Shown piece by piece: positions 16,801-26,226 of a stretch of 41,080 nt of DNA. A program made the position numbers and the translations under genes. The notes below the pieces were generated by a model. The model did no database searches and was not told the origin of the DNA. It saw only the letters and a program-made list of their open reading frames with translations. How positions within the stretch are numbered: position 1 is the first letter of the stretch; each line of letters starts with the position of its first letter. The stretch is taken from NCBI GenBank assembly GCA_964570325.1, contig CAZMXS010000044.1, positions 1-41,080 on the forward strand, written 5' to 3'. The DNA comes from CAZMXS01 sp964570325 (GTDB taxonomy: Bacteria > Verrucomicrobiota > Kiritimatiellia > CAIQIC01 > CAZMXS01).

Positions 16801-18016
16801 CGCCGGCGGCGCCGGCGCGGTTGCGCGCGCCGTGCGTTGGGCCATGGGCGATGTGGCGCTGGCAAGCGGCACCAACATCATCACGGTCACGGGCTCGAAT
16901 GTGACCATCACGGCGGGCGGCGGGACAACCAATGTGCTGGCCACGGACTCGGCGGCGGACGCCGTCTACAATCCGGCCTGGGACAACGGCGACAACGGCG
17001 GCTCGGGCTGGGGCGGCGGTTGGATCCTGCAAGTGAGCGGCAATGCCGGCCACTTCCGCGCCACATCGGGCGCCAATGCCAATCTGAACCTGCCCAGCCC
17101 GGCTTGGGGCCTGTGGGCGCAGGCCAGCAGCCTGGCGGCGGCCGTGCGTCCGTTGGCGGCGACGTTGACGACCGGCCAGGTGCTGCGCGCCAAATTGGAG
17201 AACAACTGGATCACCAGCGGCGGCAGCGTCGGATTCGGCCTCCAGAACAACGGCGGCACCAACCTGTTCGAGTTCTATTTCGCGGGCGGCGACACTTATT
17301 ACAAGATCAACGACCAACAGACCAACCGCGTCACCGCCATCCCCTACACCGCCGCCGGCCTGAGCCTGGCCTTTGAACTTACCGGCGCCGGCACCTATCG
17401 TTTGCTGGCCGGCACGAATGTCATCACGGGGACGATTTCACCCAACTCCGAACCGGGAATTCGCCGGATCCGTTTCTGGAACTACGCGGCGGGCAGCGGC
17501 TCGGACTACGATGCGTTTGTCAATGATATCTCCCTCGAGCAAATATCCAGCGGTCCCGGCACGACCTCGGTCGTGACATATACGGACAGCGTGATCATCG
17601 TGCGGCCCGCCGGCGGCAGCCAGGACAGCAACGGCGACGGGATTCCGGATGATTGGTCCGCGCGCTACGGCTTCAGCCCTTCCGGCCCGTCCATCGCGCT
17701 GGATGATCCGGACGGCGACGGCCGGCTCAACTGGGAGGAATACGTGGCGGACACCATCCCGACCAACAGCGGGTCCGCCTTCACCAACCGCGCCGTGGTG
17801 GGGCCGACCACGTTGCTGGTTTCCCAACTGCAAGTGCCGGCGCCGACAACCAACAGCCGCGTGTATGATGCCTGGGTCAGTCCGACACTGGTCAATCCCG
17901 TCTGGACCCCGCGCAACCTGAACGTGCCCGGCGCGGCCGACGGCGGTCCGGTCACGCTGGCGGTGACCAATATTGGCGGCGGCGGATATTACCGCACGGG
18001 CGTGAAGCTGCCGTAG
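13853..18016 (+). CDS. secreted GH57-family amylolytic enzyme with CBM25-like modules
   Basis: A 1387-residue protein; the ATG at 13853 has GGAGG about 10 nt upstream and a signal peptide (to about residue 28, ...TAGA). GH57 motif 1 is WHLHQPIYWP (about 38-47). GYFPTEMAF carries the likely nucleophile E212, and ATDGDNAWGGGYDSW carries D358/D360, the expected acid region. GH57 enzymes are alpha-amylases, amylopullulanases or branching enzymes. Two tandem starch-binding CBM25-like modules follow (about 746-831 and 845-930), each opening with a V-Y-x-x-x-G-R strand and ending with NGG-x-(N/D)W. Then come a beta-sandwich region, TSP3-like calcium motifs (DSNGDGIPDDW about 1257, DDPDGDGRLNWEEY about 1285) and a C-terminal beta module. 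It probably acts outside the cell on alpha-glucans. Confidence 0.85.
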   Translation: MATWSKRTAFTVGLLTAAAVLTGTAGANQNVNVTRFWHLHQPIYWPEWNGNGSQTERIQYAWDSIVLKSSQTYGTGVEHPENNLTDIFGTSDRVAAYQSRPRDALAGINSAAGFAMSYSGSLIDNVRNLGANGQLGYSSSWWNGNREASGWTTPSGSRRLDLVGFTYHHSLAPLLPKSVFRKELQMFKQAWWKAWNKNSDLSDHSKGYFPTEMAFSRHLVDVLADEGYEWAIVASHHLSRTCPTYFNYANPTGTYNIYSSPPNRADLLGPSPTTGWWYSEPNPGNAAWNVAPHAYQLHRVKYVNPATGAEKSLLVVPSDDVLSYRYGYANEGISKIQTYIAPFATNASRPVIVMPATDGDNAWGGGYDSWMTATPQYINDSLSAGYKAASVQDFVNAYGAAAPYAHVEDGAWIFPEMDYGSPYFLKWIEPPVKDNGSNNYPNTKIDLETPGFALKFWSYAPLMAGANWCETAEQILTGLGGSVQAWKIQAPYDWDGSYTSPNVVERAWHIYLGGLDSGFNYYGGLGNDDEVKPSLATKRAIDLLQSFMSTNLANDQTPPTVLKPQRFPYNPGAYTFGWFNSYGSGTNAAFLKKMRSEFYIWTHAYDVSGITSIVAKVRLDGDGVNSMANNQNETYAGGADVGAWVALPMTKRTLPKTQSELNAAANNSQINYFITSDEIADYYFVKITDANLSGFRGKLLDYYVEACDARGNRHQSEIQHVFVEDDNIAPTPPSPVTFSSDPRNCAPLVVTYNATGRVLQADSPVYQQISFDSGTNWARQAMTAQGGLLWVYSNTVPSNASSAIVWFENSNGSHIDSNGGTNWTTAIRDCYAPTGAVWTVPAAPNGCDPVTIWYNPAGRALASANPVYIHVGRNGWQDVLNPDPAMTASGSYWYYVYTPTAGIYQIDVVFNNGSGTWDNNGGADWHLAVTNCNAATNPPIPLGVVITNPAADSITVGASTAQYTVQGTAGTNVTAPQLVWANSAGGAGAVARAVRWAMGDVALASGTNIITVTGSNVTITAGGGTTNVLATDSAADAVYNPAWDNGDNGGSGWGGGWILQVSGNAGHFRATSGANANLNLPSPAWGLWAQASSLAAAVRPLAATLTTGQVLRAKLENNWITSGGSVGFGLQNNGGTNLFEFYFAGGDTYYKINDQQTNRVTAIPYTAAGLSLAFELTGAGTYRLLAGTNVITGTISPNSEPGIRRIRFWNYAAGSGSDYDAFVNDISLEQISSGPGTTSVVTYTDSVIIVRPAGGSQDSNGDGIPDDWSARYGFSPSGPSIALDDPDGDGRLNWEEYVADTIPTNSGSAFTNRAVVGPTTLLVSQLQVPAPTTNSRVYDAWVSPTLVNPVWTPRNLNVPGAADGGPVTLAVTNIGGGGYYRTGVKLP

Positions 18017-18194
18017 ACGGCCCGCGCGCCGGACGACCCGCCACCGGGAACACGAGCGCATCACCGGTAAAATAAAAAACGGTTGTGGCGGTGAAACACG
18101 GTCAGGCTGTCCGCGCTCCATGCGTTCGTTTCCGCGCGCGTTAATTTTTTAGAAAAAAAGTTGAACAGCGCCCCCGACCCGGTGTAACTTCTAT

Positions 18195-18206
18195 TAAAGC
18201 GCTTTA
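18195..18206. promoter_or_regulatory. candidate LacI-type operator upstream of the dual GH13 gene
   Basis: TAAAGCGCTTTA is a perfect 12-bp palindrome, 72 bp before the GH13 start. It shares CGCTTTAC and the following A-rich run with the site at 13747, and GGTGTAAC lies just upstream here as well (18181-18188). A TTGAAC (18161) could be a -35 element. It is the most symmetric operator candidate in the window. The rest of 18017-18277 shows no gene. Confidence 0.5.
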
Positions 18207-18277
18207 CTAAAAAGGCGCGTGGTCGCGGGTATGCGCAAAGAAGCACTGCAAACCAAGTCGTTCCGGAGGGGTCATTC

Positions 18278-21200
18278 ATGAAGTCTGCTTCGCTGTCCCG
18301 GTTCTTGTTGTTCGCCATCTGCCTGCTGACGGCACTGGCCGTCCAGGCCGAGGTCATGCTCCAGTGGTTTGAAACCGAATGGGACGAGATGTACCGGAAA
18401 ATGCCGGTCGCCGCCCAGGTCGGTTACGACTACATCTGGGCCCCGCCGCCGACCAAGGCGCCTACCGGACTGGGCACGAAATGGGGCAACGTTGGCTACA
18501 GCATGTACGACCACTTCGACATCGGCGACGTCCCGCAGCGCGGCTCCTACGCAACCCGCTACGGCACGCGCGGCTCGCTGCGCAACATGGTGGACGCGGC
18601 GCACCGGCTCGATGTCAACATCATCCCCGATATTGTCATGAATCATCGCGGCAACGGCCCGGATTTCCGCTCCTACCTGGGGATGACCCCGACCGATTTC
18701 CATGTGGAATGGTCCCCCAACTACTGCAACGAGCTGAACTTCAAGCGCGCGCCGACGATGACTCAATGGTACCACAACTACGGCTACGGCGGCACGATGT
18801 GGCAGGATCTGGCCAACCTGATTGACATCCGCACCGAGGACCACCCCCTCAGCCTCGATCCCAAGCGCTTCACCGGCTCCAAGACGATCGAGGGCATTAC
18901 GTTCAACTTTGTGGACGGCACCTCCTATTTCCGCCACATCGGCAAATACGACATGTACCCCTATGCCTACACCAACGAAAACGCGGCCGAGATGCTCTAC
19001 CGCTGGATCGTCTGGCTGGGCAATGCGATGGATTACGACGGGTTGCGCCTGGACGCAGGCAAGCACGTTCCGAAAGAGTTTTTTGGCTCCAAGGCCCAGG
19101 GATTTTTGCACGAAGCGCAGTATAATTTCTCCTCCCGGCGCGGCTTCAATTTCGGCAATGATCCCCAGGATCTCTGGAACAACTATGTGCTCAAGACCAA
19201 TGCCCTCATCTTCGCGGAAATCCTCAGTCCGTGGAGCGAAATCGCGCAGTACTGGGCCAGCAGCGCCGCGCCCTACGGCTATGACAACCCGATGCGGTAC
19301 CTGGACTACCAGATCAAGCAGGCCGCCAATTCCGCGCTCAATGGCAGCATTGGCAGCTTTTTCATGAATGACTTCGGACCGAACCAGGGAATCACCTACA
19401 TCTGGGGGCATGACGAGGGCCCGGCCAGCAAGGCCAATCTGGGCTACGCCTACATCCTCACCCATATCGGCATGCCGATGGTGTACTACACGGGCAACAA
19501 CATCACCTGGGCCGACTATGGCCGCAGCGCCGACAAGAAAACCTGGATGGTCCCGGGCCACGACAGCGAAGCGCTTGGTGAGGTTTACAACAACATTCCG
19601 AACCTCGTCTGGGTCCATCAGCAATTCGCGCGCGGCGCGGAAATGGACCTCTGGCATGACAACGACTTCATGGCCTACCAACGCTATGATTCGACCGCCA
19701 CCAGCGGCAAGGGCCTGTTGGTGGTCGCCCTCAACGACTCCGGATCCGATATTTCGCACGAGCTAAGCGGTCTGTATTTCGATGACGGCACGGTCCTGCA
19801 CGATTACACCGGCCATAACGCCTCCGATGTGACCGTCAACGGCGGCAAAGCCACGTTCACCGTTCCGGCCAACGGCGGCCAGGGCTGGGTCTGCTACGCG
19901 CCGCGCATCCCGGAAAATCTGAACACCCGCATCCTGCAAAGCGGCACGGATGCGCCGACCATCACATGGGTGGTGCCGGGCGGCGTCAACCAGGCCCCGA
20001 AGACGCAGCAGGTCACCCGCGTCACCTCCTCCAACTTCACGGTCAGCTTTAGTTTCGCGCATCCGAGCGGCGGCGCGGTGGACGCGGCGATGATGAAGTG
20101 GGGCCGCGGCGACCGACGTTTCACGACCAACTATTTCGACGAAGGCCGCGGCAATGTCAGCGGCCGGCACGAGAAAATGACGCCGGTCGGCACGGCCGGC
20201 ACGGCAACCAACTGGCAGCTTAATATCGTGGCCACGAACCTGCCGGAAGGCCTGCAAGTCATCAAGTGTCGCGCGTTCGTACAGCGTTCAGCCGGCTACC
20301 CCGCCCTCTTCAACACGTATACCAAGGTCGTTTATATTGACCTGCGCGGGCCGGAAAGCACGGTGGTCTGGCCCACCGAAGGCGCGACCGTCCGCGGCGA
20401 CACGGTTATGATTATCACCAACAACGACTACCTCGCCTACGGCATGACGGTCGCGCTCGACGGCGGCGCGGCCGAAACCGCGCACGAGGTTTACAAGGGA
20501 ATTTGGAAATATAACCTGACCGGGCTCAACGCCGGCACACACACCGCGTTGGTTACGACCACCGAGGCCGACTGGGCCAACACGCGGCAGCCCATCAACA
20601 CCAGCACCACGGTCCGTATCTTTACCGTCGTCTCGAATGCCAACCCGATCTCGATCAGTGTGGCCGGCCTGGGCGAGGGCGGAACGCAATACACCACCTT
20701 CTTCCAGACTTCCGTGCAAGCCGGCGGCTCACCGAGCGACGTGAAGCTGATCTGGAACGGCTATGAGCTGGCGTGGAATGCCGGCAACTATACCAATGTA
20801 TTCAACGGCGAGGTGGTTTACCGCGATAATCAGGGGCGGGTGACCACCAACCGCCTGTGGGGCAACTTCGTCAACGGCCAGAACTTCTTCGAGGCCTATC
20901 GCGTGGACGCCGGCGTCACCAGCCGCGTCACCCGCCGGGTGAACTTCAACCTCTACGGCATCAACGCCATTGACTCCGACAGCGACTCGCTGCCGGACAA
21001 CGTGGAGATGCCGTTCATTGATTCCAACGGCGCGCCGGGCGCCGACCAGCCTTGGCCGGGCGACAGCAACAAGAACTTCATCCCCGAGTCGTGGGAGACC
21101 TGGAGCCGCTTGAACCCGTATAACGCCTCGACTTACTACAGCGGGCAATGGGACGACAACCGCGATTCCGACGGCGACGGGTTCAGTAACGGGCGCGAGG

Positions 21201-24200
21201 TGCTCGCCGGTTACTACGACAGTAACAACATCTACGCATACAATATCTACGACGCCGCCTCCAAGCCCTCGACCAACAGCGGCACGCCGGTCACGCCGTC
21301 GGCTGCCTCGTGGACGCCGAGCAACGCGGTTCGCGGCGCGGCACTGGTCATCACCTACTACCCGAATGGCGGGACGCTCTCCAACAAGGCCCAGGTGGTC
21401 GCGCACATTGGTATTTCGAAGCGCACGCTGGGCGTCTGGACCAACGTGATTGACACGAACATGACCGCGATCGGCGGCGGCAACTGGCAGGTCAGCTACC
21501 CGGTGCCCACGAACGCGACCTCGGTGGACTTTACATTCCATGACGGCGCGGGCACCTGGGACGGCAAGGACTGGCAGGCAACCGTCGCCGGCACGACCAA
21601 CCCGTCAGGCTTCAATATGGACGGTTATCTCGACAGCACCAACTATATTGTGTTTGCGCCGGACATGCGGATCGCGGCGGCAGTCCGCGGCAATGACTTG
21701 TACGTCGCCACCTGGTCGGCCGAGGGCAGCGACCATTTCATCTATGTTACGGACGAAATCGGCTCCGCCAAGCCCACTCCGTGGGCCAAGGCCGGCTACG
21801 TGTTCATGGACACCTCGTCCAAACCCTACCTGACCGCCGAAAGTTATGGCACCTACGTCGCCTGGAACAACATCAGCAGCACCAACAAGGCCAACGGCAA
21901 CCGCTCGCCGGCCAACAAAGACGCGTTGGAGGGCGCTTTCAACCTGGTGGACGCATTCGGTCGCATCCCGGAAGCGGTCTATATCGCGGCGGTGGCGTAC
22001 GCCAATCCCGACGGCGGCGGAATTCTCAGCCAGGGACCGTACGCCTGGGACAGTGGCGACAACATTGACTCGCCGGAACTGCTATGTGTGCCGCTGGCCA
22101 GCATCCACGACGAGGACGGCGACGGCTACTTCGATGGCGGCAAGCCGAACATGTGGACGGTGGTCAACGGCGACACCAACGACGCCAACTACAACATCCG
22201 CCGCTTCTTCCTCAACGAGCTGGCGGGCGAGACCGCCTCCATGACGGTAATCGTCGAGCCGTGCGTCGGCACCAATGTCCTCAGCAATGTCGAACTGTTC
22301 TCCAACCTCAACCGGCGCGATTTCGCCGTGCTGCCCGGCGACGAGGATCCGAACAGTGTCACGCTGGACAGCAAGACGACCTATTATCGCGCCTATCCGA
22401 TGACGCACATCGGCGGCGGCAAGTATGCCGCCACCATCACGATCAACAAGTGCGGCGCCTATCGCGTCAACGCGCGCTGGAAAATCAACGGCGGCAGCTA
22501 CCAGTACTACACGGACCACGGCCTGCGCCGCGATTGCGCGGTGATCGTGTCGCCGAAGAAAGCGCTGAACATGGTCATGTACGAACTGAACCCGATGTTC
22601 GCCGAGGCCACCTCGCCCGACTTCTACGGGCGCAGCACGTTCAAGGACATGTATCTGGCCAACACCAACAAGCCCAATTTCGTCAGCACCGGCACATTGA
22701 CCAACCTGGGCATCAACATGATCTGGCTCCAGCCGATCCATCCGATCGGCTCGGAAAACCGCCAGACCGATCCGGTCACCATGGCGCCGTACGACCCGGG
22801 CAGTCCGTACGCCGTGCGCGATTACTGGAGCATCAACTCCGTGCTGGGCGACCCCTCCTCCCCATCCAACGCGATGAAGGAATTCCAGGACTTCGTCGCC
22901 GCCATGGACAATGCCGGGGTGGGCGTCATGCTCGACGGCACATTTAATCACAGCGCGTGGGACGCGATTATCGGCGACAAGGGCGTGGCCATGGGGATCA
23001 CGACCAACCCGTATGATCTGATCCGCTCCGTCCGTCCGGCCTGGTTCTCCAAGCGCGACAGTTACGGCCAGCCGGCCTCCTACTACGAGAGTTCGGCCAA
23101 CAACGACATCGCGCCGGCGCCGGACCGGATGGACTTCGGCAAATGGAACGACGCGGCCGACTTCTTCTTCGGCGTCTACGACTACCTCGTGCAAAACCCG
23201 CCGGAGAACACGAACTGGGCCTGGTCCAGCGGCTGGTACAACCGGTACCTGAACGAGCGCGACTATTTCACGGGCTTCACGACCAATGCGACCCGCGAGC
23301 TATGGGAATACTTCACCGCCTATCCGGCCTACTGGCTTGAAAAGACCGGGCACCCGGAGGGCACGCCCAAGACCGAGTCCTACAAAGGCATTGACGGCCT
23401 GCGCTGCGACTTCGCGCAGGGGCTGCCGTCCGACTTCTGGGAATATGTCATCAACAAGACCCGCAGTATAAAGTGGGACTTCATCTTCATGGCGGAATCG
23501 CTCGACGGCTACCGCGAAGTCGGCGGCAGCAAGCGGCACGGCGTGGGTTTCCGCTCCGCGCGGCATTTCGACGTGCTGAATGAAAATCTGGTTTACTACT
23601 GGCGCGATAACTTCTTCGCCGAGTATTCCGGAGGCAGTTCGAACAAGGGCACGCCGAACCGCACTACTTCACCCACGCAGACGCAGTTGGATAACCGCAA
23701 GAACGCCTTCGACAACATCCCGCTGCTGCTGAACCTGACCTCGCATGACGACATCTACTCCACCTATCACCAGCCCAGCATCCTGCATGCGTACGCCGAA
23801 CTCGGCGCGTTGGCCGGTGTGCCGATGATCATGTATGGCCAGGAGGCCGGCGCGCAGAATCATTACGCCACTTACAACCGGGGCAGCGAAATTGATCCCA
23901 AGAATAATTTCGCGTACTACGAGTCCAACTTCGGCAAGTCCATCGTCAACTTCAAGCGCTACAACTGCATGACCAGCGTCTGGTCGCAGGGCGCGACGTG
24001 GATGGCCTCGCTCCGCAATACTTATGGAAAGATCGGCCGCGCGCGCCAAGCCTCGCCCGCCTTGAAGAGCCAGAGTGAATACTTCCTCTCGACCCTCGCG
24101 GGCGGCAAGGACGAGAACATCTTCGCGATCGCGAAGTTCGAGTCCCCCGGCGTCAGCGCGGGCACGCAGGATGTGGTCATTGTGTTTGTCAACAACAACT

Positions 24201-24889
24201 GCCAGGCGACCAACCTGCGCTCCAACGTCTACTCGCTCAACGCGGATTACGGCGGGAAGAACTGGTTCGGCATTCAGGATGGGAAATACTACAATGTGGT
24301 GAACCTGTTAGGCAGCAATCCCACCAATCTGATTTGGAATCCCTCCAAACCGGGATCGGAGATCAAGACCAACTTCTATGTGTCGCTCAATGGCGATGTT
24401 TGGGCGGACAATGAATGGCAGATCCAGTACCTGAAGCTGATCGAGATTGGCGCCACGTATCCCAAGGATGCCAACGGGCGCTACTCCGGCTCGACCTACA
24501 GCAACTGGGACTGGGACGGCGATGGCATGGCCAACGATTGGGAAATCGCCAATGGGCTGGATCCGTACAGCGCGGTGGGCGTGAACGGCGCGTGGGGCGA
24601 TAAGGACGGCGACCGCATGGCGAACTACGACGAGATGATCGCCAACACCGTGGCCAGCAACGCGAACGATTATCTCTACTTGCAAATCGCGCGCAACGGC
24701 TCCGCGATGGACATCTTGTGGTCCAGCAAGACGAACATCAACTATGAAGTGCAGCGCTCGCCGCGGCTGGTTCCGGCCGCCTGGAGTTCCATCTACTTCG
24801 GCACGGCCCTGGGCAATAGCGATGAATATACGGACGCCGGCGTGAGTTCAGCCACCGGGCTGTTCTACCGAATTAAAGTTCGCCCATAA
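18278..24889 (+). CDS. secreted protein with two complete GH13 (alpha-amylase family) domains
   Basis: A 2203-residue protein; the ATG follows GGAGGGG, and a signal peptide ends near residue 24 (AVQA). The first GH13 barrel (about 25-560) has DIVMNH (D118-H123), nucleophile D259 (LRLDAG), acid E314 (IFAEIL) and D379 (WGHDEG). A middle part follows with beta domains, a CBM25-like module (about 1020-1105) and a DOMON/CBM9-like stretch (about 1110-1290). The second GH13 barrel (about 1430-2010) has DGTFNH (D1553-H1558), nucleophile D1711 (LRCDFA), acid E1740 (FMAESL) and D1824 (TSHDD). TSP3-like repeats (about 2080-2125) and a beta C-terminus end the protein. Both active sites look intact, so it may combine alpha-1,4 and alpha-1,6 or two chain-length specificities, like amylopullulanases. 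Confidence 0.88.
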   Translation: MKSASLSRFLLFAICLLTALAVQAEVMLQWFETEWDEMYRKMPVAAQVGYDYIWAPPPTKAPTGLGTKWGNVGYSMYDHFDIGDVPQRGSYATRYGTRGSLRNMVDAAHRLDVNIIPDIVMNHRGNGPDFRSYLGMTPTDFHVEWSPNYCNELNFKRAPTMTQWYHNYGYGGTMWQDLANLIDIRTEDHPLSLDPKRFTGSKTIEGITFNFVDGTSYFRHIGKYDMYPYAYTNENAAEMLYRWIVWLGNAMDYDGLRLDAGKHVPKEFFGSKAQGFLHEAQYNFSSRRGFNFGNDPQDLWNNYVLKTNALIFAEILSPWSEIAQYWASSAAPYGYDNPMRYLDYQIKQAANSALNGSIGSFFMNDFGPNQGITYIWGHDEGPASKANLGYAYILTHIGMPMVYYTGNNITWADYGRSADKKTWMVPGHDSEALGEVYNNIPNLVWVHQQFARGAEMDLWHDNDFMAYQRYDSTATSGKGLLVVALNDSGSDISHELSGLYFDDGTVLHDYTGHNASDVTVNGGKATFTVPANGGQGWVCYAPRIPENLNTRILQSGTDAPTITWVVPGGVNQAPKTQQVTRVTSSNFTVSFSFAHPSGGAVDAAMMKWGRGDRRFTTNYFDEGRGNVSGRHEKMTPVGTAGTATNWQLNIVATNLPEGLQVIKCRAFVQRSAGYPALFNTYTKVVYIDLRGPESTVVWPTEGATVRGDTVMIITNNDYLAYGMTVALDGGAAETAHEVYKGIWKYNLTGLNAGTHTALVTTTEADWANTRQPINTSTTVRIFTVVSNANPISISVAGLGEGGTQYTTFFQTSVQAGGSPSDVKLIWNGYELAWNAGNYTNVFNGEVVYRDNQGRVTTNRLWGNFVNGQNFFEAYRVDAGVTSRVTRRVNFNLYGINAIDSDSDSLPDNVEMPFIDSNGAPGADQPWPGDSNKNFIPESWETWSRLNPYNASTYYSGQWDDNRDSDGDGFSNGREVLAGYYDSNNIYAYNIYDAASKPSTNSGTPVTPSAASWTPSNAVRGAALVITYYPNGGTLSNKAQVVAHIGISKRTLGVWTNVIDTNMTAIGGGNWQVSYPVPTNATSVDFTFHDGAGTWDGKDWQATVAGTTNPSGFNMDGYLDSTNYIVFAPDMRIAAAVRGNDLYVATWSAEGSDHFIYVTDEIGSAKPTPWAKAGYVFMDTSSKPYLTAESYGTYVAWNNISSTNKANGNRSPANKDALEGAFNLVDAFGRIPEAVYIAAVAYANPDGGGILSQGPYAWDSGDNIDSPELLCVPLASIHDEDGDGYFDGGKPNMWTVVNGDTNDANYNIRRFFLNELAGETASMTVIVEPCVGTNVLSNVELFSNLNRRDFAVLPGDEDPNSVTLDSKTTYYRAYPMTHIGGGKYAATITINKCGAYRVNARWKINGGSYQYYTDHGLRRDCAVIVSPKKALNMVMYELNPMFAEATSPDFYGRSTFKDMYLANTNKPNFVSTGTLTNLGINMIWLQPIHPIGSENRQTDPVTMAPYDPGSPYAVRDYWSINSVLGDPSSPSNAMKEFQDFVAAMDNAGVGVMLDGTFNHSAWDAIIGDKGVAMGITTNPYDLIRSVRPAWFSKRDSYGQPASYYESSANNDIAPAPDRMDFGKWNDAADFFFGVYDYLVQNPPENTNWAWSSGWYNRYLNERDYFTGFTTNATRELWEYFTAYPAYWLEKTGHPEGTPKTESYKGIDGLRCDFAQGLPSDFWEYVINKTRSIKWDFIFMAESLDGYREVGGSKRHGVGFRSARHFDVLNENLVYYWRDNFFAEYSGGSSNKGTPNRTTSPTQTQLDNRKNAFDNIPLLLNLTSHDDIYSTYHQPSILHAYAELGALAGVPMIMYGQEAGAQNHYATYNRGSEIDPKNNFAYYESNFGKSIVNFKRYNCMTSVWSQGATWMASLRNTYGKIGRARQASPALKSQSEYFLSTLAGGKDENIFAIAKFESPGVSAGTQDVVIVFVNNNCQATNLRSNVYSLNADYGGKNWFGIQDGKYYNVVNLLGSNPTNLIWNPSKPGSEIKTNFYVSLNGDVWADNEWQIQYLKLIEIGATYPKDANGRYSGSTYSNWDWDGDGMANDWEIANGLDPYSAVGVNGAWGDKDGDRMANYDEMIANTVASNANDYLYLQIARNGSAMDILWSSKTNINYEVQRSPRLVPAAWSSIYFGTALGNSDEYTDAGVSSATGLFYRIKVRP

Positions 24890-24911
24890 GCGCGGGTTCA
24901 ACGGAAGCACG

Positions 24912-24939
24912 GAAGGCCGGGACTCCTGTCCCGGCCTTC
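24912..24939. terminator. bidirectional terminator-like hairpin
   Basis: GAAGGCCGGGAC-TCCT-GTCCCGGCCTTC is a perfect 12-bp stem with a 4-nt loop, 22 bp after the GH13 stop and between convergent genes. It lacks a T tract on the plus side, but its strength and position argue for a shared terminator. A second 9-bp stem (CGTCAGCCA-GGAA-TGGCTGACG) lies at 24999-25020. Confidence 0.6.
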
Positions 24940-25085
24940 TGCATGAATCGGTGCGGGCGAGCGCGTCGGGCATTCCGGTCCGACCGGCCTTCCACCCCCG
25001 TCAGCCAGGAATGGCTGACGTACGGTGACCACCGGCCGGCCAATCCAGCGGAGCGCCAAACGTCGCCACCGGATCGTGAAATGCC

Positions 25086-26174
25086 TTACCGCTGCGCCTG
25101 GGCGGCGATGATTTCCGCCGCTCGCTCCGCGCCACCGGCCGCCATTCGCTCCGGCGGCGGGGGCGCGCGCCGCGCGGCAGCAAGCGATTCAGCCAGATCC
25201 CCCGCATAAAGCTGGGCGGCTGGAATGTGCACATTCCGGCAATAGCGCCGGATCCCTTCCACCAGCACCGAATACTCGCGAAAGTCCGCCCGGTCGGCGT
25301 AGATCAGCACCTTGTCGTTGACGATGCATTCGGAGATGATCCCGTATCCGGGTTTCGTCAACACACCGTCGCTGGATGCCAGCACATCGGAAAAAGGTAT
25401 TTGTTCGCGCGCCACGGGATGAATATTGCGCCGGCGCCATTCCAACGGACGCACCGTGAAAAACTCGTAATCCGCCAACTCCCGTTCCACACGATCCAAC
25501 ACCGTTTCGCTCCATTCCAAGGTCGTGAACGAGAGCAATATCCAAGGCCGCCTCGGGTCGGCCCCAGTCAGCCCCGCCAGGTCTTCCCGACGGGCGCGGC
25601 CCGGATCAGCCAGTAACGGAATATCCACGCTCCGCGGAAATGCCGTCATTTCCGGCGCGAACGGGAGCCGCAGCAGCAGTTCGGCGCAGGCGTAGCCCCG
25701 CCGGAAGGCGTCCACCGCCGTCAGCCAGCGGGGATCCTGCGCGCCGAACGCCTCATAAATCCAATCCCAGGCGAAATTGCCGATCGCCAGCCGGGGCAGT
25801 TCCAGCGCGGCCGCGGCCTCCAGCGGCATCGCCGGAATATCCGCCACCACCGCGCCCACTCCCGCCTCCCGCAGCCAACGCGTTTCCGAAGCGACGCGCG
25901 CCTGCCGCTCGCGCAGCAATTGCTCGACCCGCGCCAGTGTCGCCGGCACGTCCACCCGAATCGAATCAAGCTGGACCATTCCGACATCGAACGCCGCGGC
26001 GCGGAGCTCATGGGGCACCCCCGCCAAACGGTGGCGCAGGAACGCAGCGGGCAGGTCACTGACGAGTATAAAGCGCCAGTCCGGCAGGCGGCGCGCCAGC
26101 GCGCGCAAAATATCGGCCGAGCGCACACCATGTCCATAGCCATGCGCGCTGATGTAGTAAGCCAATGTTTTCAA
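25086..26174 (-). CDS. GT-B-fold glycosyltransferase-like protein (L-arabinokinase N-terminal-like)
   Basis: A 362-residue protein starting MKTLAYYISAHGYGHGVRSADI, the pattern of bacterial proteins related to the glycosyltransferase-like N-terminal half of plant L-arabinokinase and to MurG-type GT-B enzymes. The C-terminal half has KPGYGIISECIVNDKVLIYADR, which matches the nucleotide-sugar side of that fold. The start is TTG at 26174 with GGAGAG about 5 nt upstream; no in-frame ATG is better. The stop lies between the hairpins described above and the gene is divergent from sppA. Donor and acceptor sugars cannot be told from the sequence. Confidence 0.65.
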   Translation of the reverse strand: MKTLAYYISAHGYGHGVRSADILRALARRLPDWRFILVSDLPAAFLRHRLAGVPHELRAAAFDVGMVQLDSIRVDVPATLARVEQLLRERQARVASETRWLREAGVGAVVADIPAMPLEAAAALELPRLAIGNFAWDWIYEAFGAQDPRWLTAVDAFRRGYACAELLLRLPFAPEMTAFPRSVDIPLLADPGRARREDLAGLTGADPRRPWILLSFTTLEWSETVLDRVERELADYEFFTVRPLEWRRRNIHPVAREQIPFSDVLASSDGVLTKPGYGIISECIVNDKVLIYADRADFREYSVLVEGIRRYCRNVHIPAAQLYAGDLAESLAAARRAPPPPERMAAGGAERAAEIIAAQAQR

Positions 26175-26226
26175 TCACTCTCCATTGAACAGAACGCGTG
26201 TTCGGGTTATTATCATAACGGTGAAT

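Noticed and set aside
18272..19759. 495-codon minus-strand frame opposite the first GH13 barrel
   Set aside because: It is antisense to intact catalytic motifs; no homology-like features and no ribosome site.
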